From an uncultured Collinsella sp. (GTDB taxonomy: Bacteria; Actinomycetota; Coriobacteriia; Coriobacteriales; Coriobacteriaceae): DNA of 64,000 nt. Each line of letters starts with the position of its first letter. The first letter of the stretch is position 1. The position numbers were made by a program, and so were the translations under genes. The stretch is from the NCBI GenBank assembly GCA_900758475.1, contig CAAERQ010000009.1, forward strand, positions 1 to 64,000. The letters are read 5' to 3'. Positions 1 to 10,181 of the stretch are shown in pieces. A model generated the notes under the pieces. That model saw nothing but the letters and a program-made list of their open reading frames with translations, did not search any database and had not been told where the DNA came from.

Positions 1-1
1 C

Positions 2-94
2 CTGGACCTTCTCGTCGTGCCCTCCGCCGAGCTCTCCCGCGGCCGCGGCGGCCCGCGCTGCATGAGCATGCCCTTCTGGCGCGAGGACCTCTAA
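2..94 (+). CDS. arcA: arginine deiminase, C-terminal 30 residues (5' end outside window)
   Basis: Only the last 30 codons are inside the window; the frame is open from the left edge to a TAA stop. The peptide contains [13 protein letters not shown], the C-terminal loop of arginine deiminase that carries the nucleophilic cysteine, here in GPRCM. The enzyme hydrolyses arginine to citrulline and ammonia in the cytoplasm, the first step of the arginine deiminase pathway. The next gene is an ornithine carbamoyltransferase and the one after is a carrier, which fits an arcA-arcB-transporter operon. The family call is firm for so short a piece because the active-site loop is present and the neighbours agree. 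Confidence 0.85.
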   Translation: MDLLVVPSAELSRGRGGPRCMSMPFWREDL

Positions 95-106
95 GTCTTT
101 CCGTTT

Positions 107-154
107 CCGGTGCGGTCCCCCTACAACCGCACCGGTTTCGCCCGTCAAACGGGC
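107..154 (+). other. two hairpins in the arcA-arcB spacer
   Basis: CCGGTGCGGT (107-116) pairs perfectly with ACCGCACCGG (126-135) across a 9-nt loop, and GCCCGT (140-145) pairs with ACGGGC (149-154) across CAA. No T-run follows either stem, so they look like processing or stabilising structures, or weak attenuation between two genes of one operon, rather than a full terminator. Confidence 0.5.
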
Positions 155-199
155 AACACTAATACTTACGTAATTCATTTTTTCGAAAGGAAACGAACC

Positions 200-1195
200 A
201 TGGGTGTTAACCTCTCCGGCCGTAGCTTCCTCAAGCTTCTCGACCTCACCACCGAGGAGATCGAGTACCTGCTCAAGCTTTCCAAGAACTTCAAGGACAT
301 GAAGCGCGCTGGCGTTCCGCACCGCTATCTCGAGGGCAAGAACATCGTTCTGCTCTTCCAGAAGACCTCCACTCGTACCCGCTGCGCCTTCGAGGTCGGC
401 GGCATGGATCTGGGCATGGGCGTCACCTACCTCGATCCCGGTTCGTCGCAGATGGGCAAGAAGGAGTCCATTGAGGACACCGCCCGCGTTCTCGGCCGCA
501 TGTATGACGGCATCGAGTTCCGTGGCTTTGCCCAGGACGACGTCGAGGAGCTCGCTGCTAAGTCCGGCGTGCCCGTGTGGAACGGCCTGACCACTGAGTG
601 GCACCCCACCCAGATGCTCGCCGACATCCTGACCGTCCAGGAGAACTTCAACTACGACATCAAGGGCAAGACCCTCGTCTTCATGGGTGACTGCAAGAAC
701 AATGTCGCTCGCTCCCTCATGGTTGTCTGCTCCAAGCTCGGCATGAACTTCGTGGCCTGCGGCCCCGAGGAGTGCATGCCCGCCGACGACGTCATCGAGG
801 CCTGCAAGCCCATCGCCGAGGCCAACGGCTGCACCATCAAACTGACCACCGACGTCAAGGACGGCGTCACCGGTGCCGACGTTATCTACACCGACGTGTG
901 GGTCTCCATGGGCGAGCCCGACGAGGTCTGGGCCGAGCGCATCGCTCAGCTCACCCCGTATCGCGTTACCTCCGAGGTCATGGCTATGGCCAACCCGGGT
1001 GCCATCTTCCTGCACTGCCTGCCCAGCTTCCACGACACCAACACCACGATTGGCGCCGAGAAGTGCGAGCAGTTCGGCATCACCGAGCAGGAGGTCACCG
1101 ACGAGGTCTTCGAGAGCCCCGCTTCCAAGGTCTTCGACGAGGCCGAGAACCGCATGCACACCATCAAGGCTGTTATGTACGCCACGCTCAAGTAA
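200..1195 (+). CDS. arcB: ornithine carbamoyltransferase (catabolic type by context)
   Basis: A 331-aa cytoplasmic enzyme that interconverts ornithine plus carbamoyl phosphate and citrulline plus phosphate. The carbamoyl-phosphate loop STRTR is at residues 57-61, HPTQ at 135-138 and the ornithine-site HCLP at 272-275. The length is typical of the family. The open frame extends 30 codons upstream, but I start at the ATG of [10 protein letters not shown] because AAAGGAAA lies just before it and family members begin at this point. Between arcA and a YfcC/ArcD-like carrier it most likely runs in the phosphorolytic direction, feeding carbamoyl phosphate to carbamate kinase for ATP. No arcC is seen in the window. 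A biosynthetic argF role cannot be excluded from sequence alone. Confidence 0.93.
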   Translation: MGVNLSGRSFLKLLDLTTEEIEYLLKLSKNFKDMKRAGVPHRYLEGKNIVLLFQKTSTRTRCAFEVGGMDLGMGVTYLDPGSSQMGKKESIEDTARVLGRMYDGIEFRGFAQDDVEELAAKSGVPVWNGLTTEWHPTQMLADILTVQENFNYDIKGKTLVFMGDCKNNVARSLMVVCSKLGMNFVACGPEECMPADDVIEACKPIAEANGCTIKLTTDVKDGVTGADVIYTDVWVSMGEPDEVWAERIAQLTPYRVTSEVMAMANPGAIFLHCLPSFHDTNTTIGAEKCEQFGITEQEVTDEVFESPASKVFDEAENRMHTIKAVMYATLK

Positions 1196-1210
1196 GAGCA
1201 TCTAGCATCT

Positions 1211-1250
1211 CGCTCGGGGTGTCTTGCTGCACACCCCGAGCGGCTTTGTC
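1211..1250 (+). terminator. hairpin terminator after arcB
   Basis: CGCTCGGGGTGT and ACACCCCGAGCG form a perfect 12-bp stem with an 8-nt loop, followed by GCTTTGTCTGG. The T-run is weak, so partial read-through into the carrier gene is likely. Confidence 0.65.
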
Positions 1251-1342
1251 TGGTAAATATCTCGCGTCGGGCGGTGGGCACGGCACGGAAGATCCGCTTC
1301 GCGCGAGAAAGTTAAATGATTTATGAAGGGGGGATGAGAACC

Positions 1343-2821
1343 ATGACTGAGACCGCTAAGAAAAAGCGCGGTATGCCTTCATCGTTCACCATTCTTCTAG
1401 CTCTGCTGGCAATTGTTGCAGTGATTACCGTTATCGTCTCCGGCACGTCCGGCGGCGCGGTTACCGCAGCCCGTCTGAGCGATTTCTGCACCGCCCCGAT
1501 CCTGGGCTTCGCTGACGCTCTGCCCGTCTGCCTCTTCGTTATGATCCTGGGCGGCTTCCTCGGCATGATGACCGAGACCGGCGCCCTGGACAACGGCATC
1601 GCCGTTCTGGTGCAGAAGCTTAAGGGCAACGAGATTATGCTCATTCCCGTGCTGATGCTCATCTTCTCCCTCGGTGGCACCACCTATGGTATGTGCGAGG
1701 AGACCGTTCCCTTCTACGCCCTGCTCGCCGCTACCATGATGGCCGCTGGCTTCGACCCCATGGTCGGTGCCGCTACCGTCCTGCTCGGCGCTGGCTGCGG
1801 CTGCCTGGGCTCCACGGTTAACCCGTTCGCCGTCGGCGCTGCCGTCGACGCTCTGACCGGCGTTGGCATTGAGGTCAACCAGTCCATCATCATCGGCCTC
1901 GGTGCCGTCCTGTGGATTGTCACTACCGCTATGTCCATCTTCTTCGTGATGAACTATGCCAAGAAGGTCAAGGCTGACAAGGGTTCCACCATCCTGTCGA
2001 TGCAGGAGCTCAAGGACGCCGAAGAGGCTCACGGCAAGGCTGCTTCCGAGGTCCACAAGGAGGTCAAGCTCACCGGTCGTCAGAAGGGTGTTCTGATCGC
2101 CTTCGCCTTCACCTTCGTCGTCATGATCGTCGGCTTCATCCCGCTGGCCGACCTCAACGAGGGCGTCGCCAACTTCTTCGACGCTGGCGCTGTCTACGAT
2201 GCCGACGGTAACGCCGTCGTCCAGGGCTGGTCTGCCCTGATCACCGGCCTGCCCATTGGCCAGTGGTACTTCGACGAGGCTTCCACCTGGTTCTTCCTCA
2301 TGGCCGTCCTGATCGGTATCATCGGAGGCCTGTCCGAGAAGCAGATCGTCAACACCTTCATCACCGGCGCTGCCGACATGATGTCCGTTGTTCTCGTCAT
2401 CGCCCTCGCCCGTGGTATCTCCGTCCTCATGGCTAACACCGGCCTCGACGTCTACGTCCTCGACGCTGCCGCCAATGCTCTGGCTGGCCTGTCCGGCGTG
2501 ATCTTCGCTCCCATGAGCTTCCTGGTCTACTTCGGCCTGTCCTTCCTGATTCCCTCGACCTCTGGTATGGCTACCGTCTCCATGCCCATCATGGGACCGC
2601 TGGCTGTTAAGCTCGGCTTCTCGCCCGAGGTCATGGTCATGATCTTCTCCGCTGCTATCGGTGTCGTGAACCTGTTCACCCCGACCTCCGGTGCCATCAT
2701 GGGCGGTCTCGCCCTGGCCAAGATCGAGTGGACGACCTGGCTCAAGTTTGCCCTTAAGCTCATCGTCGCGCTCTCCGTCGTCTGCGCCGTCATCCTGACC
2801 GTCGCCTGCGTGCTGCTCTAA
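1343..2821 (+). CDS. YfcC/ArcD-type membrane carrier, probable arginine-ornithine exchanger
   Basis: A 492-aa integral membrane protein with about twelve hydrophobic segments and a glycine-rich re-entrant-like stretch (LIFSLGGTTYGMCEET) typical of the YfcC / C4-dicarboxylate anaerobic carrier superfamily. A second such half-site (LIPSTSGMATV) lies near the C-terminus, consistent with an internal repeat. Its place after arcA-arcB suggests exchange of arginine for ornithine. Specificity cannot be read from sequence, and YfcC proteins elsewhere are of unknown substrate. The frame opens earlier, at 1316 and 1334; I start at the third ATG because GAAGGGGGGA sits about 10 nt upstream of it and overlaps the others. 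Confidence 0.8.
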   Translation: MTETAKKKRGMPSSFTILLALLAIVAVITVIVSGTSGGAVTAARLSDFCTAPILGFADALPVCLFVMILGGFLGMMTETGALDNGIAVLVQKLKGNEIMLIPVLMLIFSLGGTTYGMCEETVPFYALLAATMMAAGFDPMVGAATVLLGAGCGCLGSTVNPFAVGAAVDALTGVGIEVNQSIIIGLGAVLWIVTTAMSIFFVMNYAKKVKADKGSTILSMQELKDAEEAHGKAASEVHKEVKLTGRQKGVLIAFAFTFVVMIVGFIPLADLNEGVANFFDAGAVYDADGNAVVQGWSALITGLPIGQWYFDEASTWFFLMAVLIGIIGGLSEKQIVNTFITGAADMMSVVLVIALARGISVLMANTGLDVYVLDAAANALAGLSGVIFAPMSFLVYFGLSFLIPSTSGMATVSMPIMGPLAVKLGFSPEVMVMIFSAAIGVVNLFTPTSGAIMGGLALAKIEWTTWLKFALKLIVALSVVCAVILTVACVLL

Positions 2822-2990
2822 GTACCCAACGGGTACCCCACGGAAACCTTGACGATCCTGTAAAGGATCACCTGGTCATCGTCTGTCCGGTGGGGTCAAC
2901 CCACCGGTAGACTCCTACCTTTAGCCCCCTCCCGTTCCGTGCGCGGGAGGGGGCGCACTTATGTTGCGCGGTTCTACGAACCGCGCAACC
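2822..2990 (+). other. run of hairpins downstream of the carrier gene
   Basis: Successive inverted repeats follow the stop codon: GTACCC/GGGTAC (2822-2836), GATCC/GGATC (about 2854-2869), CCGGTGGG/CCCACCGG (2887-2907), GCCCCCTCCCG/CGGGAGGGGGC (2924-2954) and GTTGCGCGGTTC/GAACCGCGCAAC (2963-2989). None has a strong T-run. They could protect the 3' end of the arc transcript or be part of a small structured RNA. There is no gene here. Confidence 0.5.
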
Positions 2991-3031
2991 AGTCGACGCT
3001 GCGCGCCGCCCAGAACGACAATTTGTCATTC

Positions 3032-3073
3032 AAAAGGCAAGGCATGACCAGAAGGTCTATGCCTTGCCTTTTT
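3032..3073 (+). terminator. strong intrinsic terminator
   Basis: AAAAGGCAAGGCAT (3032-3045) pairs with ATGCCTTGCCTTTT, with an inner GACC/GGTC stem and AGAA loop, ending in TTTTT. The flanking A-run means it can work on both strands. Confidence 0.85.
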
Positions 3074-3178
3074 CATGCCAACTTGTACGTCCTGGACGTC
3101 GCTTGCTGACTTATGCTCAACCAGCGACGTTTCCCTTGTTGGTGCAAAGGTGTCAGGTTAGTTTGCGCCAAAAAGGGG

Positions 3179-3247
3179 AAGTTGCGGTGGAATAGTTCCT
3201 GTTTGGCCGTCTTGAGGGGTTAAACGGGAACTATTTCACCGCAACTT
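3179..3247. repeat. long imperfect palindrome (26-nt arms)
   Basis: The arm at 3179-3204 and the arm at 3222-3247 are complementary at 24 of 26 positions, and both differences would be G-U pairs in RNA. The loop is 17 nt. It lies in a gene-free 500-bp spacer and has the same architecture as the palindromes at 8240 and 33179. It has no T-run, so it is not a classical terminator. Confidence 0.8.
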
Positions 3248-3309
3248 ATCGATGACGTGTTTGGTTGATGCCCGTTGGCTGCTTGGGTGTTGGGAAGGGT
3301 CTGCTCCGT

Positions 3310-3315
3310 TATAAT
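3310..3315 (+). promoter_or_regulatory. probable -10 element for the DUF1846 gene
   Basis: A consensus TATAAT lies 39 bp upstream of the chosen ATG. I see no convincing -35 box at 17 bp spacing, so this is a partial promoter call. Confidence 0.5.
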
Positions 3316-3354
3316 TGCCTAGAACATTAAATGGAAACGGGACGGGAGCCATAT

Positions 3355-4836
3355 ATGCGCCAGGGTTTCGACAACGCGAAGTATATCGAGCTGCAGGCCG
3401 CTCATATTAAAGAGCGTATCTCGCAGTTTGGTGGCAAGCTGTATTTGGAGTTTGGCGGCAAGCTGTTTGACGACTATCACGCGAGTCGCGTGCTGCCGGG
3501 TTTTGAACCGGACAGCAAGTTCCGCATGCTCAAGAGCATTGCCGATGACGTTGAGGTCATCATCGCGATCAACGCGAACCACATCGAGAAGAATAAGGCC
3601 CGTGGCGACCTGGGCATTACCTATGACGAGGACGTCTTGCGCCTGGTCGACCTGTTCCGCGGCAACGGTTTTGCTGTCGCGGCCGTGGTTATCACCCAGT
3701 ACGCCGGCCAGCCCGCCGCCGATGTCTTCCGCAATCGCCTGAACGCGCTCGGCATTCCCGCCAAGCTGCACTATCCCATCGAGGGCTATCCCCACGACGT
3801 CGATCTGATCGTGTCCGACGACGGCTACGGCAAGAACGAGTTTGTCGAGACCACCCGTCCGCTCGTCGTGGTCACCGCGCCGGGTCCTGGCTCGGGTAAG
3901 CTCGCCACCTGCCTGTCGCAGCTCTACCACGAGCACAAACACGGCACCGCTGCCGGCTACGCCAAGTTCGAGACCTTCCCGGTCTGGAACCTTCCCCTCA
4001 CGCATCCGGTCAACATCGCCTACGAGGCCGCCACGGCAGACCTCGACGATGCCAACATCATCGACTCCTTCCACTTGGAGGCCTACAACAAGACTACGGT
4101 CAACTACAACCGTGATGTCGAGGCCTTCCCGGTGGTCCACGCCTTGATGGAGAAAATCCTGGGCGAGAGTCCCTACCAGAGCCCCACGGACATGGGCGTC
4201 AACATGGTCGGCTTTGCCATTACCGATGATGATGCATGTCGCGATGCCTCCAAGATGGAGATCGTCCGCCGCTACTTTGCCGCGGTCGAAAACGTGCGCC
4301 GCACCGGCGTGGGTGACGAGCAAGTCGACCGCCTCAAGCTCATTATGAAGAAAGCCGGTATCGATAAGAACTACTCGCCGGCGCGCTCGGCCGCCCTTAC
4401 CAGGGAGCAGCTGACGGGTGGTCCCGTGGGCGCCATGGTTATGCCCGACGGCTCCGTGGTGACCGGTAAGACCTCCACGCGTCTGGGTGCCGCAAGTTCG
4501 CTCATCATGAATGCGCTTAAGCATGTTTCGGGCGTCGACCTTGAGCTCGAGGTCATCAGCGATGAGGCGATTGAGCCCATCAGCAAGCTCAAGACGCATT
4601 TCCTGGGCAGCAAAAACCCGCGCCTGCATACCGACGAGACACTTATGGCGCTCTCGATCACCTCGGCTACGAGCGAGACGGCCGCCCGCGTCCTTTCGGG
4701 TCTGGAGCAGCTGCGCGGGTGCGATGCCTTCTTTAGCGTGATCATCTCGCCGACGGACGAGACGGTGTTGCGCAAGCTGGGCATCAACGTGTGCTGCGAG
4801 CCCAAGTTCGAGCGCCGTGGTTTCTTCCACCGCTAA
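3355..4836 (+). CDS. DUF1846 family protein (UPF0371)
   Basis: A 493-aa soluble protein that starts MRQGFDNAKYIELQAAHIKERI, a typical beginning for the DUF1846 family, and matches the family's usual length of about 490-500 residues. No transmembrane segment or signal peptide is visible. The biochemical function of the family is not established to my knowledge. An ATG eight codons upstream is rejected because ACGGGAG lies between it and the chosen ATG at the right distance for ribosome binding. The gene has its own -10 element and terminators on both sides, so it is probably monocistronic. Confidence 0.85.
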   Translation: MRQGFDNAKYIELQAAHIKERISQFGGKLYLEFGGKLFDDYHASRVLPGFEPDSKFRMLKSIADDVEVIIAINANHIEKNKARGDLGITYDEDVLRLVDLFRGNGFAVAAVVITQYAGQPAADVFRNRLNALGIPAKLHYPIEGYPHDVDLIVSDDGYGKNEFVETTRPLVVVTAPGPGSGKLATCLSQLYHEHKHGTAAGYAKFETFPVWNLPLTHPVNIAYEAATADLDDANIIDSFHLEAYNKTTVNYNRDVEAFPVVHALMEKILGESPYQSPTDMGVNMVGFAITDDDACRDASKMEIVRRYFAAVENVRRTGVGDEQVDRLKLIMKKAGIDKNYSPARSAALTREQLTGGPVGAMVMPDGSVVTGKTSTRLGAASSLIMNALKHVSGVDLELEVISDEAIEPISKLKTHFLGSKNPRLHTDETLMALSITSATSETAARVLSGLEQLRGCDAFFSVIISPTDETVLRKLGINVCCEPKFERRGFFHR

Positions 4837-4855
4837 GCCTGGATAAATTGGTCTG

Positions 4856-4894
4856 AAAGGGGCACATCGGGTATGCATTCGGTGTGCCCCTTTT
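4856..4894 (+). terminator. intrinsic terminator after DUF1846 gene
   Basis: AAAGGGGCACA (4856-4866) pairs with TGTGCCCCTTT (4883-4893) around a 16-nt loop and ends in TTTT. Confidence 0.85.
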
Positions 4895-5085
4895 ATCAAC
4901 AAAGCTACCGTTTAACCTAAAAATAGCCCGCTTACCTGCCTATAAGCGATTTGGGCGGTATACAATAACCCTAATTGTTTCATCCTTTTGCGGGGATGCC
5001 GCATGATGGATGTTGCCGGCCATCATGGGGTGTGCCGGTCGCGCACGGTGCAAGTGATGCCCGTGCTCGGTTTGAGGAGGCTGCC

Positions 5086-5424
5086 ATGGCTGGCAAGGGT
5101 CGTGCGAGTGTCAACGATATGAAGCGTGTCGAGGTGCAGGTGCTGATGGAGATCGCACAGCTGTCCGAAGACAACGGCGGATTTTATGGCTTTTCGCGCA
5201 AGACGCTTGCCGAGCGTGTGGGGGTGTCTCCGTATCGCGCCCGCGCGGCAATTGAGCGCTTGGAATCCGAAGACATCATCGAGGTCGTCTCGCGCTACAG
5301 CGACGACGGCGGCCAGCTCGCAAATGGTATTTGTCTCACGGAGCGTGGCGAGTGGTATCTAGAGGGCATCCGTGCCGGTATGCTTGTGCAGGACTTGATC
5401 GAGGACGAAGTCGCCGATCGATAA
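5086..5424 (+). CDS. small winged-helix DNA-binding protein
   Basis: A 112-aa basic, soluble protein. Residues from about 30 to 95 read as a winged helix: FSRKTLAERVGVSPYRARAAIERL is the helix-turn-helix and the following DIIEVVSRYSDDGGQL the wing. It is probably a transcriptional regulator; the target is unknown. The open frame starts at 4975, but the leading peptide is not protein-like and GAGGAGG lies 6 nt before the ATG chosen here. It is separated from pyrG by a terminator, so it is not clearly part of that operon. Confidence 0.7.
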   Translation: MAGKGRASVNDMKRVEVQVLMEIAQLSEDNGGFYGFSRKTLAERVGVSPYRARAAIERLESEDIIEVVSRYSDDGGQLANGICLTERGEWYLEGIRAGMLVQDLIEDEVADR

Positions 5425-5448
5425 CAGCGTGCATTCATAGTGGAAGCG

Positions 5449-5481
5449 ACGCCGCCTGGGCAACCGGACGGCGTTTTGTTT
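5449..5481 (+). terminator. intrinsic terminator
   Basis: ACGCCG (5449-5454) pairs with CGGCGT (5469-5474), extended by less regular pairing, and is followed by TTTGTTT. Confidence 0.6.
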
Positions 5482-5541
5482 CGAGATGGAGAAATGCGAT
5501 TGCGCGTAAGAAAAATTGCGTGCGGCGCGCGTCGCGAGTAT

Positions 5542-5547
5542 TACAAT
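5542..5547 (+). promoter_or_regulatory. possible -10 element for pyrG
   Basis: TACAAT lies 56 bp upstream of the pyrG start; the nearest -35-like hexamer TTGCGT (5516-5521) is 20 bp away, longer than ideal. Confidence 0.35.
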
Positions 5548-5596
5548 GAAGACCCGTAAGATGTGTATGGACAACTTCTACGGGAAGCGCAGGTAA

Positions 5597-7264
<1,668 letters not shown>

Positions 7265-7266
7265 GG

Positions 7267-8208
7267 GTGCCGGCGAATAAGGAACATACCGAAGCTACTC
7301 CCTCGTCGCTCGCCGTGGCGGCGGGGGAGTATCTCGATTACCTCGCGGTCGAGCGGGGCTTGGCGCGCAACACGATTGCGGCCTATCGTCGTGACCTGAC
7401 GACGTACTGCGCCTATCTGGAGCGGGCTGACATTGCGTCTTTTGAAGAGGTGACCCGTCAGGTCGTGGAGGGCTTTGTTGCCGATCGCCGCGACGGAGGC
7501 TATTCCGACGCCTCGGTGGAGCGCGCGCTTGCTGCCGTGAAGGGCCTGCATGCCTTTTTGGTGCGCGATGGGGCCGTGGCCCAAAACCCGACGGCGGCGT
7601 TGCGCCTGCCCAAAAAGGCAGATCGCCTGCCGGAATACCTTTCGGTGGAAGATGTCTTGGCACTGCTCGATCAAGACTTTCCCGAGGGCGAGATGGGACT
7701 GCGCGATCGTGCCATCTTGGAAGTGCTTTACGGTTGCGGCTTGCGCGTGAGTGAGCTGGTTGGGCTCGATGTGGGCGATATCCATATCGATGACGGGTTT
7801 GTCCTGGTGCGCGGTAAGGGCTCCAGGGAGCGTCTGGCCCCGTTGGTGGGAAGCGCGGCGCGTGCCCTGACACGCTATATAGGTGACGGGCGCACTCTCC
7901 TGGCCGCCCATGCTCACGGGACGGAGACCTCGGCGGTCTTTTTAAATAAGAACGGACGTCGCCTGTCGCGCCAGGCCGTGCATGCGATATGCGAGCGGTA
8001 TGGGCGCCAGGTGGGGCTGGTTGGGCTCCATCCCCACACCCTGCGCCACTCCTTTGCCACCCACATGCTCGCGGGCGGTGCCGACCTGCGTGTGCTGCAG
8101 GAGATTTTGGGCCATGCCGATATTTCGACCACGCAGGTCTACACGCATGTCGACCGCACGCAACTGACCGAGGTCTATCTGGCGGCGCATCCGTTGGCAC
8201 ATCGCTAG
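7267..8208 (+). CDS. xerD: tyrosine recombinase XerD
   Basis: A 313-aa cytoplasmic recombinase, the usual XerC/XerD length, which resolves chromosome dimers at dif with its partner Xer. An N-terminal SAM-like core-binding domain (about residues 12-100) precedes the catalytic domain. All catalytic residues are visible: Arg160 (GLRVSEL), Lys184 (GKGSRER), His257 and Arg260 (HTLRHSF), His283 (LGHADI) and Tyr292 (TQVYTH). The start is a GTG 2 nt after the pyrG stop, which implies translational coupling. XerD is preferred over XerC from overall resemblance; the difference is not certain. Confidence 0.9.
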   Translation: MPANKEHTEATPSSLAVAAGEYLDYLAVERGLARNTIAAYRRDLTTYCAYLERADIASFEEVTRQVVEGFVADRRDGGYSDASVERALAAVKGLHAFLVRDGAVAQNPTAALRLPKKADRLPEYLSVEDVLALLDQDFPEGEMGLRDRAILEVLYGCGLRVSELVGLDVGDIHIDDGFVLVRGKGSRERLAPLVGSAARALTRYIGDGRTLLAAHAHGTETSAVFLNKNGRRLSRQAVHAICERYGRQVGLVGLHPHTLRHSFATHMLAGGADLRVLQEILGHADISTTQVYTHVDRTQLTEVYLAAHPLAHR

Positions 8209-8239
8209 CACCTCGCTGACCTGCATATTTATAAATATT

Positions 8240-8309
8240 AAAGGGGACGGGCCCCAGATTGCCGAGACGCACTTTTGCGCGCATGGGCAATCTGGGGCCC
8301 ACCCCATTT
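8240..8309. repeat. long imperfect palindrome (24-nt arms), may double as terminator
   Basis: The arm at 8240-8263 and the arm at 8286-8309 match at 21 of 24 positions, with a perfect core GGGCCCCAGATTGCC, and the right arm runs into TTTTT. It could end the pyrG-xerD transcript. It shares its architecture with the palindromes at 3179 and 33179. Apart from this element and the mraZ control region, I see no gene in the 460 bp after xerD. Confidence 0.75.
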
Positions 8310-8539
8310 TTCGCCAGACACCGACGCGGTGGTGGGCCGTGTGTACCGTGGGTGGGGGAGTTTGGGGGCGATGTGAACGGCGTGTAAAGGGACGTAAAAA
8401 TCGCCTCAAGGTCAACTTGAAGGTTGAGGTTCGCGGGCGTGGTTCTACAGGTGGCATCCAGCCTTTGCTGCAAACACAACATATTGTGTTTTCGAACATA
8501 TGCTCGGGGGTGTTTTACAACATATTAGGGGTGGAGTGG

Positions 8540-8632
8540 TGGGGCGGGGTGGGGGAAGGGGTGGGGAAAGGTGTTGAAAAATGGGGCGGTTCCCCATATT
8601 ATTGATGACGTCGACAGGCGGGGTGGTTCCCC
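8540..8632 (+). promoter_or_regulatory. candidate MraZ operator and repeat region upstream of mraZ
   Basis: TGGGG occurs at 8540, 8550, 8562 and 8582. MraZ is known to bind direct repeats of TGGGA/G spaced about 10 bp apart in front of its own gene, and the first two copies have exactly that spacing. A 13-bp near-repeat, GGGGCGGTTCCCC (8583-8595) and GGGGTGGTTCCCC (8620-8632), follows and is itself partly palindromic. The -10 element is not clear. Confidence 0.5.
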
Positions 8633-8670
8633 GCGTACGTGCCATCTGAGTAACCGAGGGGAGGGCGCAC

Positions 8671-9105
8671 ATGGGAATGACGGGTGCATACGAGCGCAAT
8701 CTCGATGCAAAAGGTCGTCTATCCCTGCCTGCACCCCTTCGCGAGGAGCTTGGAGAGCACGTTCGCGTGTTCAAAGCCCTGGATGTCGATGCTCTGTACG
8801 TGTTCTCTGCCGAGGCCTTCGATAAGTGGGTCGAAGGACTCTTCGCGGGTCGTGAGGGCCACGAGGGTTTTAACCCGCGTGACATCAACGACCAGAAGCT
8901 CATGAGGGCGATCAACAAGCGCACCACGTCGATGGATGTGGACAGCGCGGGTCGTATCGGTCTTTCTGAGTCTCTCCGCAAGCAGGCGAACCTCGACCGC
9001 GAGGTCACGGTTGTGGGCAACTACGACCACCTTGAGGTTTGGGACCGCGCTACGGCCGATGAGGACGATGACGACGAGGCCCTGCTGGACCTCTTCTTCT
9101 CGTAA
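8671..9105 (+). CDS. mraZ: transcriptional regulator MraZ
   Basis: A 144-aa protein with two AbrB-like repeats, each with the DxxGR signature: LDAKGRLSLP near residue 11 and VDSAGRIGLS near residue 90. It forms rings and binds repeated sites at its own promoter to control the dcw cluster. An acidic tail (DEDDDDEALLD) follows the second repeat. Start at the first ATG, 7 nt after GAGGGGAGGG; a second ATG lies two codons on. It heads the division and cell-wall cluster, as in most bacteria. Confidence 0.93.
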   Translation: MGMTGAYERNLDAKGRLSLPAPLREELGEHVRVFKALDVDALYVFSAEAFDKWVEGLFAGREGHEGFNPRDINDQKLMRAINKRTTSMDVDSAGRIGLSESLRKQANLDREVTVVGNYDHLEVWDRATADEDDDDEALLDLFFS

Positions 9106-9125
9106 GGGCAAGGCACGAGTAACGG

Positions 9126-10091
9126 ATGGAGCGTGGGATCTTGACACAAGAATATCGGCATGAACCTGTCATGCTCGGCGAAGTGCTTGAGTCGCTGCAG
9201 CTAAAGAGCGGTTCCGTCGTCTGCGACTGCACCCTTGGCGGTGCCGGCCATTCGGTAAAGATGGCCGCGCAGGTGGGGGAGACCGGCCTTTTGCTCGGCG
9301 TCGATCAGGACGACATGGCCCTCGAGGCCGCTGGCGCCCGTCTGGACCGCGAGGTTCCCGGCGTACCGCACCAGCTGCTGAAGGGCAACTTCGGCGACTT
9401 GGACGAGCTGCTTTGCTCGGCCGAGGTGCCCGGGGTCGATGGCTTCCTGTTCGACTTGGGCGTTTCGTCGCCGCAACTCGATATCCCTGGCAGGGGCTTT
9501 TCGTACAACGAGGACGCCCCATTGGACATGCGGATGGATCCGGGTAACAACACCTTAAACGCAGCTGAGGTCATCAACACCTATAACGAACACGACCTCG
9601 CCCGGATTCTACGCGTCTATGGCGAAGAGAAGTTCGCCTCGCAGATCGCACGTGAGATCGTGCGCCGCCGCGAGCATGAGCCGATCGAAACCACCGGCCA
9701 GTTTGTCGAGATCATCAAGGCTGGTATCCCCGCTGCCGCTCGTCGGCATGGCGGACACCCAGCCAAGAAGAGTTTCCAGGCCATTCGCATCGAGGTCAAT
9801 CACGAACTCGATGTACTCGAGCGAGGGCTTGACGCCGCCACAAGGTGGCTCAACCCGGGCGGACGCATCTGCGTCATCTCGTATCACTCGCTCGAGGACC
9901 GTATCGTAAAGAACCACTTTAAGGAGATGAGCCAGGGGTGCACGTGTCCGCCGGAGATTCCGGTGTGCGTGTGCGGCAACGTGCCGATTCTCAAGGTCAT
10001 CACCCGCAAACCCTTGGTTGCCCAACCCGATGAGGTTGCGCGCAACCCTCGGGCGAGATCAGCCAAGATCCGCGTGGCGCAGCGTCTGTAG
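9126..10091 (+). CDS. rsmH: 16S rRNA (cytosine-1402 N4)-methyltransferase
   Basis: A 321-aa SAM-dependent methyltransferase (MraW/RsmH) of usual length. It begins with YRHEPVMLGEV, then the SAM motif CDCTLGGAGHS, and carries FDLGVSSPQLD, RGFSY and ISYHSLEDRIVK, all hallmarks of the family. It modifies the small ribosomal subunit. I use the ATG at the start of MERGIL; a TTG five codons later with GGAG upstream is an alternative start. It lies 20 nt after mraZ in the expected order. Confidence 0.95.
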   Translation: MERGILTQEYRHEPVMLGEVLESLQLKSGSVVCDCTLGGAGHSVKMAAQVGETGLLLGVDQDDMALEAAGARLDREVPGVPHQLLKGNFGDLDELLCSAEVPGVDGFLFDLGVSSPQLDIPGRGFSYNEDAPLDMRMDPGNNTLNAAEVINTYNEHDLARILRVYGEEKFASQIAREIVRRREHEPIETTGQFVEIIKAGIPAAARRHGGHPAKKSFQAIRIEVNHELDVLERGLDAATRWLNPGGRICVISYHSLEDRIVKNHFKEMSQGCTCPPEIPVCVCGNVPILKVITRKPLVAQPDEVARNPRARSAKIRVAQRL

Positions 10092-10181
10092 ACGCGACCG
10101 CGCGATATTGGACCTCCCGCTCGTACCACAAACGAAGCTTAAACACACTACCAACGTACTCGGGATGGGAGGCGGCATATC

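Noticed and set aside
2822..2990. tRNA or SRP RNA in the structured spacer
   Set aside because: No cloverleaf, no CCA-type end and no conserved SRP loop could be fitted.
8339..8605. 88-aa open frame in the xerD-mraZ spacer
   Set aside because: It runs through G-rich repeats taken as the mraZ control region and has no protein-like pattern.
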